This document shows, one piece after another, positions 34,281 through 45,384 of a DNA stretch of 64,000 nucleotides; the first letter of the stretch is position 1; each line of letters starts with the position of its first letter. Source of the DNA: Fragum whitleyi (taxonomy: Eukaryota; Mollusca; Bivalvia; Cardiida; Cardiidae); assembly GCA_948146395.1 (NCBI GenBank), contig OX411551.1, forward strand, positions 49,844,997 through 49,908,996. Reading direction: 5' to 3'. The notes beneath the pieces were generated by a model. It was given only the letters and a program-made list of their open reading frames with translations, ran no database searches and was not told the DNA's origin. The position numbers and the translations under genes are program-made.

Positions 34281-34395
34281 AGAAGGCGTAGTTCGGTAAA
34301 AAAACAAATAGGTGGGGGGGGGGGCTGGGTTAGAATAATCAGTATAGATTTAGAAAAGCGTTATTTGCGAAAATACCGATTCTGGTCAATTCCAC
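34281..34395 (+). mobile_element. Family B internal fragment
   Basis: GAAGGCGTAG, AGAATAATCAGTATAGATTT and AAAGCGTTATTTGCGAAAAT match 36505-36590 inside the family B copy at 36419. It contains a G run at 34314-34324. Confidence 0.5.
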
Positions 34396-35080
34396 GTGTT
34401 CACGATGCTTCAAGCTGTAGGTAAAAAGGGAAAAATGGATTGAGGGTCATCTCATTTGATATTTCGTTTTTGGTGGACGTTTACGTTCACCAGTGTTAAT
34501 ACCACGTTTGAACAATCCTGTCAGATGTTAATAGGTTTTCAAAACAGTAGTTCTCATTAAGATTTAATTTACTCTTTTTGAAGAATTGTAACCGTCTGAC
34601 AACTATGCATTTCAAAAATGGAAAGAAACAGGGAGTCTACGTAACTTGTTGCAACCTCAAAGATATTTTTTAACTGTGAAATCATATTCAATTCTGAGAT
34701 CGGGTGAATTTTTTCCCTGCGTAGAACTACTTTTCTGACAGAGTGAGTAATTTGCCTCTTATTTCCCAATGGTCAATGGGAGGTCACTCATGAAATGAAA
34801 TTACTGGAATGGTAGCCTCCCCTGCCACTACTAATGTATATAAAACAAAGGCAAATTAATGGAAACATCGATATACACATGAATACGGATACAGTCTGAG
34901 CAGGTAAAGTAAAGCATTCAGGCCATGCGATAAAGGTTTATGCAAAGGTGTTTTACTTTACATTTCAACACACGTCAGCCAAATTCGATACGAGTGTCTG
35001 CAATTTTTTACGCGTTTATATGAACACTTACCCTTTCTTTTCTTTGAGAATGAAAATCGCGGAACAATCAATTAATATCC
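34396..35080. other. Unassigned stretch
   Basis: Nothing recognised. Confidence 0.3.
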
Positions 35081-35084
35081 TTTT

Positions 35085-36004
35085 ATAGAATTTTTATCTC
35101 AACTGGCCGAAGGCCACTGGGGCTATTGTCTTGGCGTTGTGTCCGTCGTCCGTTCGTGCGTCCGGTCGTAAACTTTTTCTTTAAAAATCTTCTCCTCAGA
35201 AACTACTGGATGAATTTCAATCAAACTTCACAGGAATGATCCTAGGGTGATCCTCTTTCAAAGTTGTTCAAGAAATTTAGATCCAACGACAAACATGGAT
35301 TTAATGAGAATGGCTTATTTCCAAATATGGTTAAAAGTGGGTTTTCTCAGATTCTAATTGATGAATACCAATTATATTTTACATGAATGATCCTTGAGTG
35401 GCCTTTTATCAGTCTATAAAAAATATTGTGATTGGTTGAAAAATATGTATTTTATGGGCGGAGGTCATTTCTCTATATGTTATTCAGTCGAAATTTTGAA
35501 AATCATTTTCTCAGAATGTAACTAATGGTTTTCAACCAAATTTCACTCGAATGATCCTTGAGTGATCCTTTATCAGGCTACCAGGAATAATTGTGATCGG
35601 ATGAAAAATAATTATTTTAATGGGCGGAGGTCATTTCTCTATATGTTATTTAGTGGAAACTTTGAAAATGATTTTCTAAGAATGTAACTGATGGTTTGAT
35701 CCAAATTTCACTGGAATGATCTTTTTGAATAACCCTTTATCAGTCTACCAAAAATTACTGTGATCGGCTGAAAAATATGTATTTTATGGGCAGAGGTAAT
35801 TTCTCAATATTTTATTTTGTGTAATCTTTGAAAATCATTTTCTCAGAATGTGATGGGTGGATATCAATCAAACTTCATTGTTATGATCCTTGGGCGACCC
35901 CTTTATCATGTAGCCAAAATATCTAAAATCTAGTCAAAACTTTTCTTTTTCTTTTACAAGAATTTCAAGCCTGTGGAGCGACCCAAGCCATTCATAGCTT
36001 TCTA
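35085..36004 (+). repeat. Family H tandem array, period about 165 bp
   Basis: A head with GGCCGAAGGCCACTGGGGC and GTCCGTCGTCCGTTCGTGCG precedes about five diverged units. Each has TCTCAGAATGTAACTGATGG-like text, CCAAATTTCACTGGAATGAT, CCTTTATCAGTCTACC and TATGTATTTTATGGGCGGAG. Units start near 35200, 35345, 35510, 35673 and 35838. Confidence 0.8.
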
Positions 36005-36418
36005 GTTTAAGCAGATAACACCATAATTTTAATAATGAGATTACGGGGAACTGATTAGCATTACAAAATAAGAATAATAACCTAGATCATCTAATTGTCA
36101 TTTCTTTCCTTTAATAACAAATGGATCGGAGAATCACTGCTTGAACTACACTTGGAATAATTCCGAAAGTTATCGAAGCCTTGTAATTACAGGACTTTGT
36201 TGACGATCGACGATATATGTTGAGAAACGTATATCTGAAGCAAGATGCGAACTTGGGTCAGGTCATTTTCCTTCTATCGTAATTTTACATGTAAAATTTC
36301 TCCTTTCTCCACAAATGGAGGAATCACACTAGTATGCCAACAAAAACGTCCACCATCAGTACTTTCAGTGCTTTGATTCCATCTTGGTTTTAAATACCTA
36401 GGACAAATTCTAAATAAA
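36005..36418. other. Mostly unassigned; hairpin motif at 36356-36380
   Basis: CAGTACTTTCAGTGCTTTGA is a member of the recurring hairpin-plus-TTTGAT motif, with one G-T wobble in the stem. Nothing else recognised. Confidence 0.4.
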
Positions 36419-36681
36419 TATGACCCGTCACGCGAAAACGGACCATTAGATAAGTCCGTAAAACGAATGTTTGGAAAAAGGATTGCATCCAACATAGGTC
36501 AACCGGAAGGCGTAGATTGGTAATTATCAAGTAGGTATGTAGAATAATCAGTCTAGATTTAGGAAAGCGTTTATTTGGCGAAAATTTCGACCCTGTTCAG
36601 ACTGCGCAGATCGCGCAGTCTGATCAGGTTCGACGTTTTTCGCTCTTCACAGATGGTCCTTATTTGATTGACGGACTCAAC
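36419..36681 (+). mobile_element. Family B MITE, right end decayed
   Basis: TATGACCCGTCACGCGAAAA at the left; decayed ATTTGATTGACGGACTCA at the right. The inner palindrome is nearly perfect (GTTCAGACTGCGCAG with CGCGCAGTCTGATCAG). Confidence 0.75.
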
Positions 36682-36980
36682 TGTAGTCGTCATCGACGCT
36701 CTGTTTATTAACGGTGTTCAAAATTTGATGAAATTCAAAACAAAGCATCTCATGGACGATAGTTTTCGCTTTCTTTGCATAATTTAATTGACGTCATCAG
36801 TCCGTAACATCTCATGACAGCTGACGGAAAAATATCCTTATTTATGATAATAAAATTTTCATAATTTGACATTATTCGTAAAAATTTGAAACGGTCACTA
36901 GTTTAAAGGAATTTACAATAATAAGATGTTAAATTTCGTACTGGACAAGAGAAAATGACCCTTCCCAGTATCGTGAAAAT

Positions 36981-37423
36981 ACTATTAGTAACATCGTGTT
37001 ATTGATATTCATCTCAATCAAAACTATTCTAAATCGCTCACTAAACGCTCCATTCATTCCAAACACTCATTCACACAATGAAAAACGCTCCAAAATCAAT
37101 TAAAAAGAGAGACTATATAAGAAATAATTATATTGTAACAACGATATTTCAAAATATATATAGTTAGAAAGAAATCGCGATTTTACTGACACAATTGGAA
37201 TCGTAAGCGTCTGATTTGTTCTTGAAGAAACATCAAGCTGATTATAGAATTTGTATCAATGATTTAGTAAAGGGAGGTAATAAATATGGCTAATTTTGTT
37301 CATCCTGAACAAATTTAACAATATTGGAGTTACTCAAAATCCACTTATCGTACTCATTCAATTTCATGCTAAAATCATTCCAAAAACATTAACCATGTCA
37401 ATTTTACGACGTTGTTAACTGTA
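36981..37423 (+). mobile_element. Family A MITE
   Basis: ACTATTAGTAACATCGTGTT to TTTACGACGTTGTTAACTGT. Hairpin at 37271-37335, partly decayed on the right strand. Immediately followed by another element sharing the boundary GTA. Confidence 0.85.
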
Positions 37424-37814
37424 GAAACATCGTGATATTGACAAGTTGATTGATTTTGGAATGATTTTGGTTGGAATTAAATGAGTGTGTGGAGCGAGTA
37501 TTGAATGATTTTTACGGGAAGTAAAACGTAATCGATAATTTTGTCTAACTGGACGACATTAATGATAATGGTTTACCTCTCTGTACAAATCTTTCTAATT
37601 TGTGTGTATACACTTACAAATCAGACACTTAAAAAACCTCACCAGCCAAAAGAATTGTGGAAAAAAACCCGATCATTTTCAGTGAATTTTGAAATTTTCG
37701 AAATATTTCTGACTATCTTTAACGATTTTCTAGTGTTTTTGAGTGATTTGAGTAAGCATTCAATTTCATACTCAAATCATTCACCTTGTCAATTTCACGA
37801 TGTTGTTATCTGTA
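37421..37814 (-). mobile_element. Chimeric family A element, back to back
   Basis: Starts in reverse orientation (GTAGAAACATCGTGATATTG, GAATGATTTTGG) but ends with a forward right arm (CATTCACCTTGTCAATTTCA, CGATGTTGTTATCTGTA). The switch lies near 37755. Adjoins the preceding copy with no spacer. Confidence 0.7.
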
Positions 37815-38171
37815 CATGTAAGAGGAAAAGTAGCGATTAATGTCAGTGCTGCCTTCTTTGAAGAGAGACTGATCTTGTTTTTTGGATAGAAGAATAACAG
37901 ATTTATGCGTTCGAAATTGGATCTGCGTGATCGAAATCGAAAATAGGCGATCAGCATTTACTTGCTATTGTTACTTCAAGAGCTAAATTAGCATTTATAA
38001 AAAAACACGAGAGTTAATTCTTTTTCATTTCATATATCCTTAAAATCAAGAGAATCCGTATGTTTTCCCATTTAATCCGAGCACCTTTAGCAAAGAACTT
38101 AAGGGAGCGTTAACTCTAACATCACATGTTTTTCTTCTATCTTTTTTTAAACATTTTTATTTTCTACATGC

Positions 38172-38590
38172 AGTTACAAATATCGTGAAATTGACAAGAT
38201 GAATGACTTTGGACGCATTTTGGAATGAAATTGAACGCGTGTGTGGAGAGTGTTTTGATTGCAATTCCAGGGAGGTAATCCAACATCGATAACCTTGTTC
38301 AAGGTGAACAAATTTAGCGATATCAATTACCTCGCTTTAATAAAATATGCATACAAGTTTATGAATAGCGTCATAATGCTTCAAGAACCAATCAGACGCT
38401 TACGTTTTCAATAATATGAGTGAAATCGCGTTTTATTCCATTTATTTTAATTTTGAAGGGATCTGTCGAAGTTATTATTTTCAGTAATTTTGGAGCGTTT
38501 TTGAATGGTTTGAGTGAGTGTTTGGAATCAATGAATAGAGCACTTGGAGAGCAAATTTGAAAGGTTTTGATTGGAATTAATTGTAAAAAT
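38172..38590 (-). mobile_element. Family A MITE, reverse orientation
   Basis: GCAGTTACAAATATCGTGAA; hairpin 38269-38334; GAATGGTTTGAGTGAGTGTT arm. The right terminus is decayed after GATTGGAATTAATTG. Confidence 0.75.
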
Positions 38591-38833
38591 TCTTTAATAT
38601 ACAAAGTATTTCCATCTCAAAAAATTATATTTCCTTGATTTTCGAATTATACACTGACGTCAAGAAGAAACGCGTCAGTGAAAATTTTGAATTTCTATTC
38701 TGTATGGCATTTTACACCGTGAAAAACATAGGTTAGCTTTTTTGTGTAAAAATGAAAAGATTTCTATTCATTATTTTTTATGCCTAAACGTGAGAAGCGG
38801 TCACACAAGAAGTGTTAAAAAATTCCGGATATT

Positions 38834-38990
38834 CAGGATGAACAAAATTAGCAATACCGATTACCCCCTTTAATAAAATATGCATACAAGTTCTATAGAT
38901 AGCTCCCTATTTCTTCAAGAACCTATCAGGAACTTACAATTTCCATTAGATAAGTGAAATCCCGATTTTTTCCCAGCTATTATTATTTAT
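38834..38990 (-). mobile_element. Family A fragment from hairpin loop to centre
   Basis: Begins exactly at the hairpin loop (CAGGATGAACAAAATTAGCA) and continues through AGCTCCCTATTTCTTCAAGA. The left half is absent. Sequence very close to the copies at 23359 and 39876. Confidence 0.65.
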
Positions 38991-39139
38991 AAATTTTGTT
39001 ACAAAGACGATAAAACGATTATTGACCTCGTAATACAATACTTCAAATAATTCGATAGTTCGTTTTACTCGACATATTTATTTAGTTTTATTTTGTTCAA
39101 AATACATTTTGAATAAAACGATGAATAATATATGAATTT

Positions 39140-39528
39140 TTCATTGCCCAATTCAATGTCAGACAGATAAGAGAATCGTAGACTTGTCATTCTCAACGTT
39201 CAAAACCATTCTAATTCTCCTTTATATGCTCCATTCATGTAACATCCGTTTGACAGATCTATTTACTGTTCTATAGATTGATTCGTGTGCCTTCAAGGAT
39301 CATATTAGATTATTCAAATTCAAAACCTGTGGAAAAAATGCGTAATTCTTTCAGCTTCAACTATACGTGTAAGATGCTTTGGAGTCGTAATTAAAAGAAT
39401 ACTGTGCGCTTTTAAACGGTTTAAGAGTGTTTTAATGTTTTAAATTGAACAATTCAGCGACCGCGATTAAGAACGGTTTTGATCGGTTGTGGGCGAGCAT
39501 CAATTTCACATAATATTAACTGCACCGG
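39140..39528. mobile_element. Decayed family A remnants
   Basis: GTCATTCTCAACGTTCAAAACC at the left and GGTTTTGATCGGTTGTGG with ATCAATTTCAC at the right look like family A arms, strongly decayed. Confidence 0.35.
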
Positions 39529-39875
39529 TATGTCCGTATAGCATCTAATTTTACCTTGAATATCTTCAATAGATCACAAGGCCGTTCCCGTCTGTAACGA
39601 GATTTCGTCACGTGACTCAATCTGTGGCTGGCACGCGCCATTGATGCGTTTCAGATATCGCCGAGATTTGATGGGAAAAAAGAATGAATGACATCCAATT
39701 TCATTCATACGAATAAAAAAGGCAAACTGGGATTGTAACGGATTGGCACGAATGGTGTTATGATGTTTTCTCTTTTATTTCTTTAGAAGTAAGTCGAGTC
39801 AGGGCTAAAGAAGGCTGAGTGTGTTCTTTTACCCCTTTTAATTGAGAGTGTTTTATCGCGTTTTTATCTATGGTT

Positions 39876-40310
39876 ACAGTTAAAAACATCGTGAAATTGA
39901 CAAAGTGAATGATTTTGGAATGATTTAGGATTGAAATTGATTGAGTGTGTGGAGCGACTTTTGAGTGAATTTAATGGGAAGTAATCCAGTATTGCAAATT
40001 TTGTTCAGGATGAACAAAATTAGCAATATTGATAACCTCCCTTTAATAAAATGTGCGTTCAAGTTCATAAGATAGCCCCCTATTTCTTCAAAAACCTATC
40101 AGACGCTTACAATTTCAATTAAATAAGTGAAATCCCGATTTTTCCTAGCTATTATTATTTTGAACGAAGTTGTTGTTACATGTTTTTCAGTGAGTGTGGA
40201 GCGTTTTTGAATGGTTTGAGTGAGTGTTTGGAATGAATGAATGGTGCGCTGAGTGAGCGATTTAGCATGGTTTTGATTGAGTTAAATGTCAATTTCCGAT
40301 ATTAACTGTA
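39876..40310 (-). mobile_element. Family A MITE, reverse orientation, young copy
   Basis: ACAGTTAAAAACATCGTGAA to ATTTCCGATATTAACTGTA. Hairpin 39976-40041. Differs from 23359-23799 by only scattered changes and small gaps, including the GAACGAAGTTGTT spacer, so the two share a recent source. Confidence 0.9.
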
Positions 40311-40347
40311 TCATATTTTAAAAGTTCTCTTCTTCATTCTATTTATA

Positions 40348-41204
40348 TATACCGTAAAAATTCTGTTGAACCCCATGCTCTAATGTAACCCCACCCCACT
40401 CTTTAGACGTCAAAATCGACCAGTTTTCAAAGATATTCATAAAACTTTACATGTTAGCCTTTAAAAAGCCCTACCGAAACATGCCAAAATGATTTCAACA
40501 GAGGGTAATTAGATCTAGTTATATACCAAATGTTAAGCTTTTGTGTTAATTAAATGCTGAAATGAATACAGTAAAACTTGTGTTAAGCGACCACTTTCGG
40601 GACTGTCAAAAAGCGGTCGCTCATGGAAATGGTCGCTTATAACAAAATTCATGACAAATAAAACAGGCTTTTTGATAGAATATAAAGTTTGTTGGGTACG
40701 GCTAACTGAATCCTTTGATGTTCAAACCCATTGGAATCGTCTCATTGAGACGATTTTAATGGGTTTCAACAACACAAGATTTAATAATAAAAAAAATTTC
40801 GTTAAAAAACGACTAATTTTTAAAAGAGGTTGCTTCTTTGAATGGACTTTTTTTAATGGTCGCTTAATAAAATCGGTCGCTTAATAGACGTGGTCGCTTG
40901 AGCAATATCGACTGTAATTTGGTTTAAGTTTTTCTTTGGTTCTGTGATTATACTTAACCCTACATTATGTCATATTGCCTGTAAACCTCACTCCTACACT
41001 TAGGTGAAATTTGATTCATCGTAAATCACATTTGTCTTTGATCTTGACTTTGCAGTCATAGTAAATCTCCGGTATTTTGTATATTTGGCAATTTGGCCAT
41101 TTGTTACATCTGCAGCCTCTAATAAAGGCACGTCCCCTTCTTAAATAAAATGTGACGATTCTAAAACCGGGGTTGTATTAGGGCTTTTTTCGGTATGTCT
41201 ACGT
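40348..41204 (+). mobile_element. Possible element with weak inverted ends around family F
   Basis: TATACCGTAAAAATTCTGTT and GAACCCCATGCTCTAATGTA at the left resemble the mirror of the right end (GGGGTTGTATTAGGGC, TTTTTTCGGTATG). Family F is nested in its middle. The match is imperfect and no second copy is present. Confidence 0.35.
40568..40916 (+). mobile_element. Family F MITE
   Basis: The left end CAGTAAAACTTGTGTTAAGC with GACCAC is mirrored at the right (GTGGTCGCTTGAGC, CGACTGTA). Further GGTCGCTTA words lie inside both ends. TA flanks (ATACAG, CTGTAA). The inner palindrome GAATCGTCTCATTGAGACGA is at about 40734. A 77-codon open frame within it is not a gene. Confidence 0.75.
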
Positions 41205-41268
41205 TCATCTAATTGAATAACGTACCACACGAGTATGTGCGCAGATCTCTATTCATAGTAAACATTTC

Positions 41269-41340
41269 GATGGCTCAGCGTGAAACAGTTGTAACTGCCT
41301 ATAGTTTATAGGCAGTTACAACTGATCTCGCTGGGCCATC
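41269..41340. repeat. Hairpin
   Basis: GATGGCTCAGCG and CAGTTGTAACTGCCTATA pair with TATAGGCAGTTACAACTG and CGCTGGGCCATC, with a loop of only a few bases. Confidence 0.8.
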
Positions 41341-41415
41341 AATTTCTGTCATGACACATCCAAGCAAAAACACTCGAAGACAATAAATGCAAGTGTTCGA
41401 CTTTAGGTGTTTGAA

Positions 41416-41489
41416 TTTAAGTGAGTGATCAAAGATCAATTTTGTCTATTCAAGTATATACGAAATTGACCATTGATCACACACTTTAA
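41416..41489. repeat. Short foldback repeat (TTTAAGTGAGTGATC type)
   Basis: TTTAAGTGAGTGATCAAAGA with TCAATTTTGTC is mirrored by CGAAATTGACCATTGATCAC with ACACTTTAA. The same family is at 55769-55843. Confidence 0.7.
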
Positions 41490-41598
41490 CTTGTACATTT
41501 GTAAACAAAAAATTATTTCGATCTGATATGTACAGACGTTTCTAAATAGTCTTGTCATGTTGAAAAAAAGTTGCAAACTCGTGTACGTATTTATATCC

Positions 41599-41705
41599 AG
41601 TTAGTAACATCGTGAAATTGACATTTATCTCGATCACAATCATTCCAGCTTACTCACTCAGCGCTTAATTCATTCAAAATTGCTCAAAACAGTTTAATAT
41701 ATAGT
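41599..41705 (+). mobile_element. Family A left-end fragment
   Basis: CCAGTTAGTAACATCGTGAA, then the CATTC arm up to GCTCAAAACAGTTTAATA. Confidence 0.6.
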
Positions 41706-41732
41706 CGACTTTTTATTTATATCGAATTAATA

Positions 41733-42172
41733 TAGAGTTAATTTCATAGTGAAATTGACATTCACCTCAATCAAAACCATTCTTAATCGCTCACTCAGCA
41801 ATCTATTCATTCATTCCAAACACTCACTCAAACCATTCAAAAACGCTCCAAACTCACTGAAAAACATATAACAACAACTTCGTTCAAAATAATAATAACT
41901 AGGAAAAAATCGGGATTTCACTTATTTAATTAAAATTGTAAGCGTTTGATAGGTTCTTGAAGAAATAGGAAGCTATCTAATGAACTTTTATGCATATTTT
42001 ATTAAAGGGTGGTTATCAATAATGCTAATTTTGTTCATCCTGAACAAAATTTGCAATACTGGATTACCTCCACTTAAATTCATTCAAAAGTCGCTCCACA
42101 CACTCATTCAATTTCATTCCTAAATCATTCCAAAATCATTCACCTTGTCAATTTCGTGATATTTACACAGTG
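41733..42172 (+). mobile_element. Family A MITE
   Basis: Left end AGAGTTAATTTCATAGTGAA; clean left arm with CATTCATTCATTCC-type text; hairpin 42003-42068; right end decayed (TTTCGTGATATTTACA). Confidence 0.85.
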
Positions 42173-42232
42173 AATGAATTAAAAATGAGAATTAGTGCGA
42201 TGAGTGAGTTTTAAGAAAAATTAAAGAGAGGT

Positions 42233-42530
42233 ACAGTTAAATACATCGTGTAATTGATATTCGCCTCAATCAAAACCATTATAAATCGCTCACCCAGCGA
42301 TCCATTCATTCATTCCAAACACTCACTCAAACCATTCAAATACTTTCGAATTCAATGAAAAATATAGATTCAAAATATTCAACATATTTATCATGTTCAT
42401 CCTAAACAAAATTCGCGCTAATGGATTACCTTCCATAAAATTCACACAAAAATCGTTTAACACACTCATTCTATTCCTAAATCATTCCAAAATTATTCAC
42501 CTTGTCAAATTCACGATGTTGTTAATTGTA
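42233..42530 (+). mobile_element. Family A MITE, internal deletion
   Basis: ACAGTTAAATACATCGTGTA to TCACGATGTTGTTAATTGTA, only 298 bp. The central block and the left hairpin strand are missing, with the junction near ATTTATCATGTTCATCC. A short reverse arm fragment precedes it at 42172-42232. Confidence 0.85.
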
Positions 42531-43209
42531 TCAATATTTTTTATTGAAAGTCATTGGTGAGTTCTATATCTTTTCTCGATAAACCTGAGTCCATTCCCGA
42601 TGGCTACGCTTTTAAACTAAAAATAGATTAATCCGAAATATGATCTATTCCTCTAAAAATGTTCTTTTAATGCATTGTATACGTCAAAGAGTGGGTCTAT
42701 AATGTTAATCCTAATCTGTTACTAGCTTTCAACTCAGGAAGCCAAAGGTCACGAATTTCATTTACGAGCTATTTCATCTAATTGATAATCGTGGGCGTTT
42801 TTTACGCTTCGTTAAATGAAGATTCCATATATTATATACAGTACCGAAAGGGTTCGGGAAAAGTCGGGAACTGTCCGGTTTTCTTCACTTTAAAGAAATG
42901 ATAGCGATTCCGAACTCGAATAGTTTGCAGACCTCATCTGTCGAAAATAGGAGGTCAACCTCGTCGTCGCATCTTAACTTTCATCCTGCTTAATTCAAAC
43001 TATGTTTAAGCGTTTCACGAGACTGGTCTCAGTTTTTCCAACAACTTTAGGTAGGAGAAATGGAGTGTAGGCTAAGATCAGACTGCATATCTGTGCATGC
43101 TCATCCTAGTATAACCCGTGATTAAAAACCTTCTATACAGCAAGAATGTGCCGTAGAAACATAGAATAGATGAAAAATTTTAAGAGAATATGTTTGTGTC
43201 GTTGAAGGT
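42531..43209. other. Unassigned stretch
   Basis: Nothing recognised. Confidence 0.3.
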
Positions 43210-43613
43210 ACAGTTAACACATCGAAAAAGAGACGCCAAATCAAAACCATTCTAAGTCACTGACTCAGCGCTCAAATGATTCATTCCAAATACTCAATCT
43301 AATTAATAATGAACGATCCGAAATCGTTCAAGATCGCTTGTTAAACGTTTAATACGACCGCGATGTCATTCAAATCGATCAAATATAAGTGCACGAATTT
43401 ATTGACTGGTGTTGATTTTTAAGCGACTGATTTGTGCGTAAAGACACAAAATAAGTTCACATACGTAGATTTTATTAAATTGGATGGAAATATCAAAAGT
43501 GTTGTACCTCCTTCGAAAACCATTCAAATTCTCTTCAATATTCATTCAAACTAAATCCAAAATCATTCCAAAATCGTTCATCTTGTCAATTTCACGATTT
43601 TTCCTTACTGTAG
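43210..43613 (+). mobile_element. Family A MITE, diverged centre
   Basis: ACAGTTAACACATCGAAAAA to TTTCACGATTTTTCCTTACT. The centre carries GGTGTTGATTTTTAAGCGAC as in 28912-29405, suggesting a subfamily. Confidence 0.75.
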
Positions 43614-43912
43614 TTATTTTTTAATCATTTGGTTCCGTAATTTTGATATAACAAAGAAAGTGAAATAATACCTTTGGCATTTTTTTAAATAGTAATAAGT
43701 TGATTGTTCATTTCGGTTGAATTTCGATTGAATTTAAGTGAATAAGTGAAAAATTTATCAAGTCTAAAGTCAGAATGCAGTTCAAAATTGAATATAACAA
43801 AATATGTTCTTCTTCATGGAAAAAGTTACAGAAAAAACGAACGGGCAACTAAATATTCAGGTCTGACAAAAGAAATTTCAACTGTCAATTTGGACAATTG
43901 AGAACAATTTGT

Positions 43913-45057
43913 ACAGTTGATATCATCGTGAAATTGACTGTCTTTACGACCAAAGCCATTCTAAATGCTCCGTTTATCCATTCCAAATACACACGCAAAC
44001 CATTCTAAAACGCCCCAAAATCACTTAAAATGATAAGATCAGCAACTACATTCAATATAAAAATATAATTGTAATCCAATGAAATAAAGAATTCTGATTG
44101 GTTTAAACCGCATTAAGTGGGGAATTCCATTGCACTTTATTTCTGTATAAAATGCAATAGGTCTTTCGGGAAACCCCCGACCTTCGATCTGCAAGTCCTC
44201 TGTTTATTGTTGTAGAAAATCGAATTAACATAGTTCCCGATCATCAACGCAACATTGCTATTTAATTTATTATATATTAAGATATTTTCGAAAGAATTAC
44301 AAGCATGCAGTACTGATTCTGAACCGACGTAAACTATTAAGAAAACAGCGAGTCGACGAAGATCATCAACCTCTCAACTAAGACTGGCCACGCCGTTATC
44401 GTTTATAGATACAGACTTACTTGGCAGAATCAAGTTTTTTGTCATAAGTACCTCTACGAATTTCAAAGTTGTCGTTGGTTTGTGTATCATTTGTTTTACT
44501 TTATGACATTTCACTTCCATAGCGAGATAAAGAATACAAGATCTAAAAGTAGATTGTGTAATCTATACGCGCAGAAAGTAGACTTGAAGCTTTAATGTTT
44601 TGCCGAGTATTTTAATAGTTTCTTCGATCTAGAGGATTGCAAGTGTCTTTTTCACTGCATTTATTTGGGCATAAAGTGCAATTGCCTTAGCACATGGCTT
44701 AAACATAACGCCATACGGGCGTTATTTGCCATGTGCTAAGGCAATTGCATTGTATACCCCAATATACGCAGTGAAAAAGACACTCATCCCTATAATGTTA
44801 ATAAAATCCACGATTACACTGGTATAATTGAATTTTGTAGGCGTATGACGGGTTGTTGAAAACATAGATAGTTATTTATAAAACCTGTATGCATATTTTA
44901 TAAATGGGAGGTAATAAATGTCGCTGTTTTGTCCAGCTCGAACAAAATTAGCGATGTTGAGTAACCTTCTTAAAATTTTAACTAAAAATCGGTCAAAACA
45001 CATTCAATTTCATTCCAAAATCATTCATGTTGTCATTTTCACAATGTTCATAACTAT
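43913..45057 (+). mobile_element. Family A MITE split by an insertion
   Basis: The left part ACAGTTGATATCATCGTGAA with CATTC arm ends near 44068. The right part resumes near 44790 (AAATCCACGATTACACTGGT), with hairpin 44904-44968 and end TTCACAATGTTCATAACTAT. About 720 bp of foreign sequence, including a hairpin, lies between. Confidence 0.65.
44642..44784. repeat. Long hairpin in the insertion
   Basis: AGTGTCTTTTTCACTGC and GTGCAATTGCCTTAGCACAT pair with ATGTGCTAAGGCAATTGCAT and GCAGTGAAAAAGACACT. The centre AACGCCATACGGGCGTT is itself a small hairpin. Confidence 0.8.
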
Positions 45058-45384
45058 ATGTCCACACCCCCAGTATCGTTTCGATAATTAAAAAGTTTTT
45101 CTTCGACAAATCAGTTCATATTATAAAGTTCATGTAATGAAACACAGGAATCGATTACTTAGGAACAGGTTAAAGAGATATTCTCATAGAAAATACGAAA
45201 GAGATCGAACGCCTCGTCTCCCCATATTAAGATATTTCAAAGCTGAATGTCTACAAATAGAAACTTTGTCATTTTTTATTAGTTCAGTTACCTAACTCTT
45301 GAATAGTCTCAATGTCACGTTCACCGCATTCCTTCTAGAATGACATTGATACACTGTATGAAAATCTCATTTGTATTGACTATT

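Noticed and set aside
40651..40884. 77-codon open frame
   Set aside because: Lies wholly within family F, including its inner palindrome and terminal repeats.
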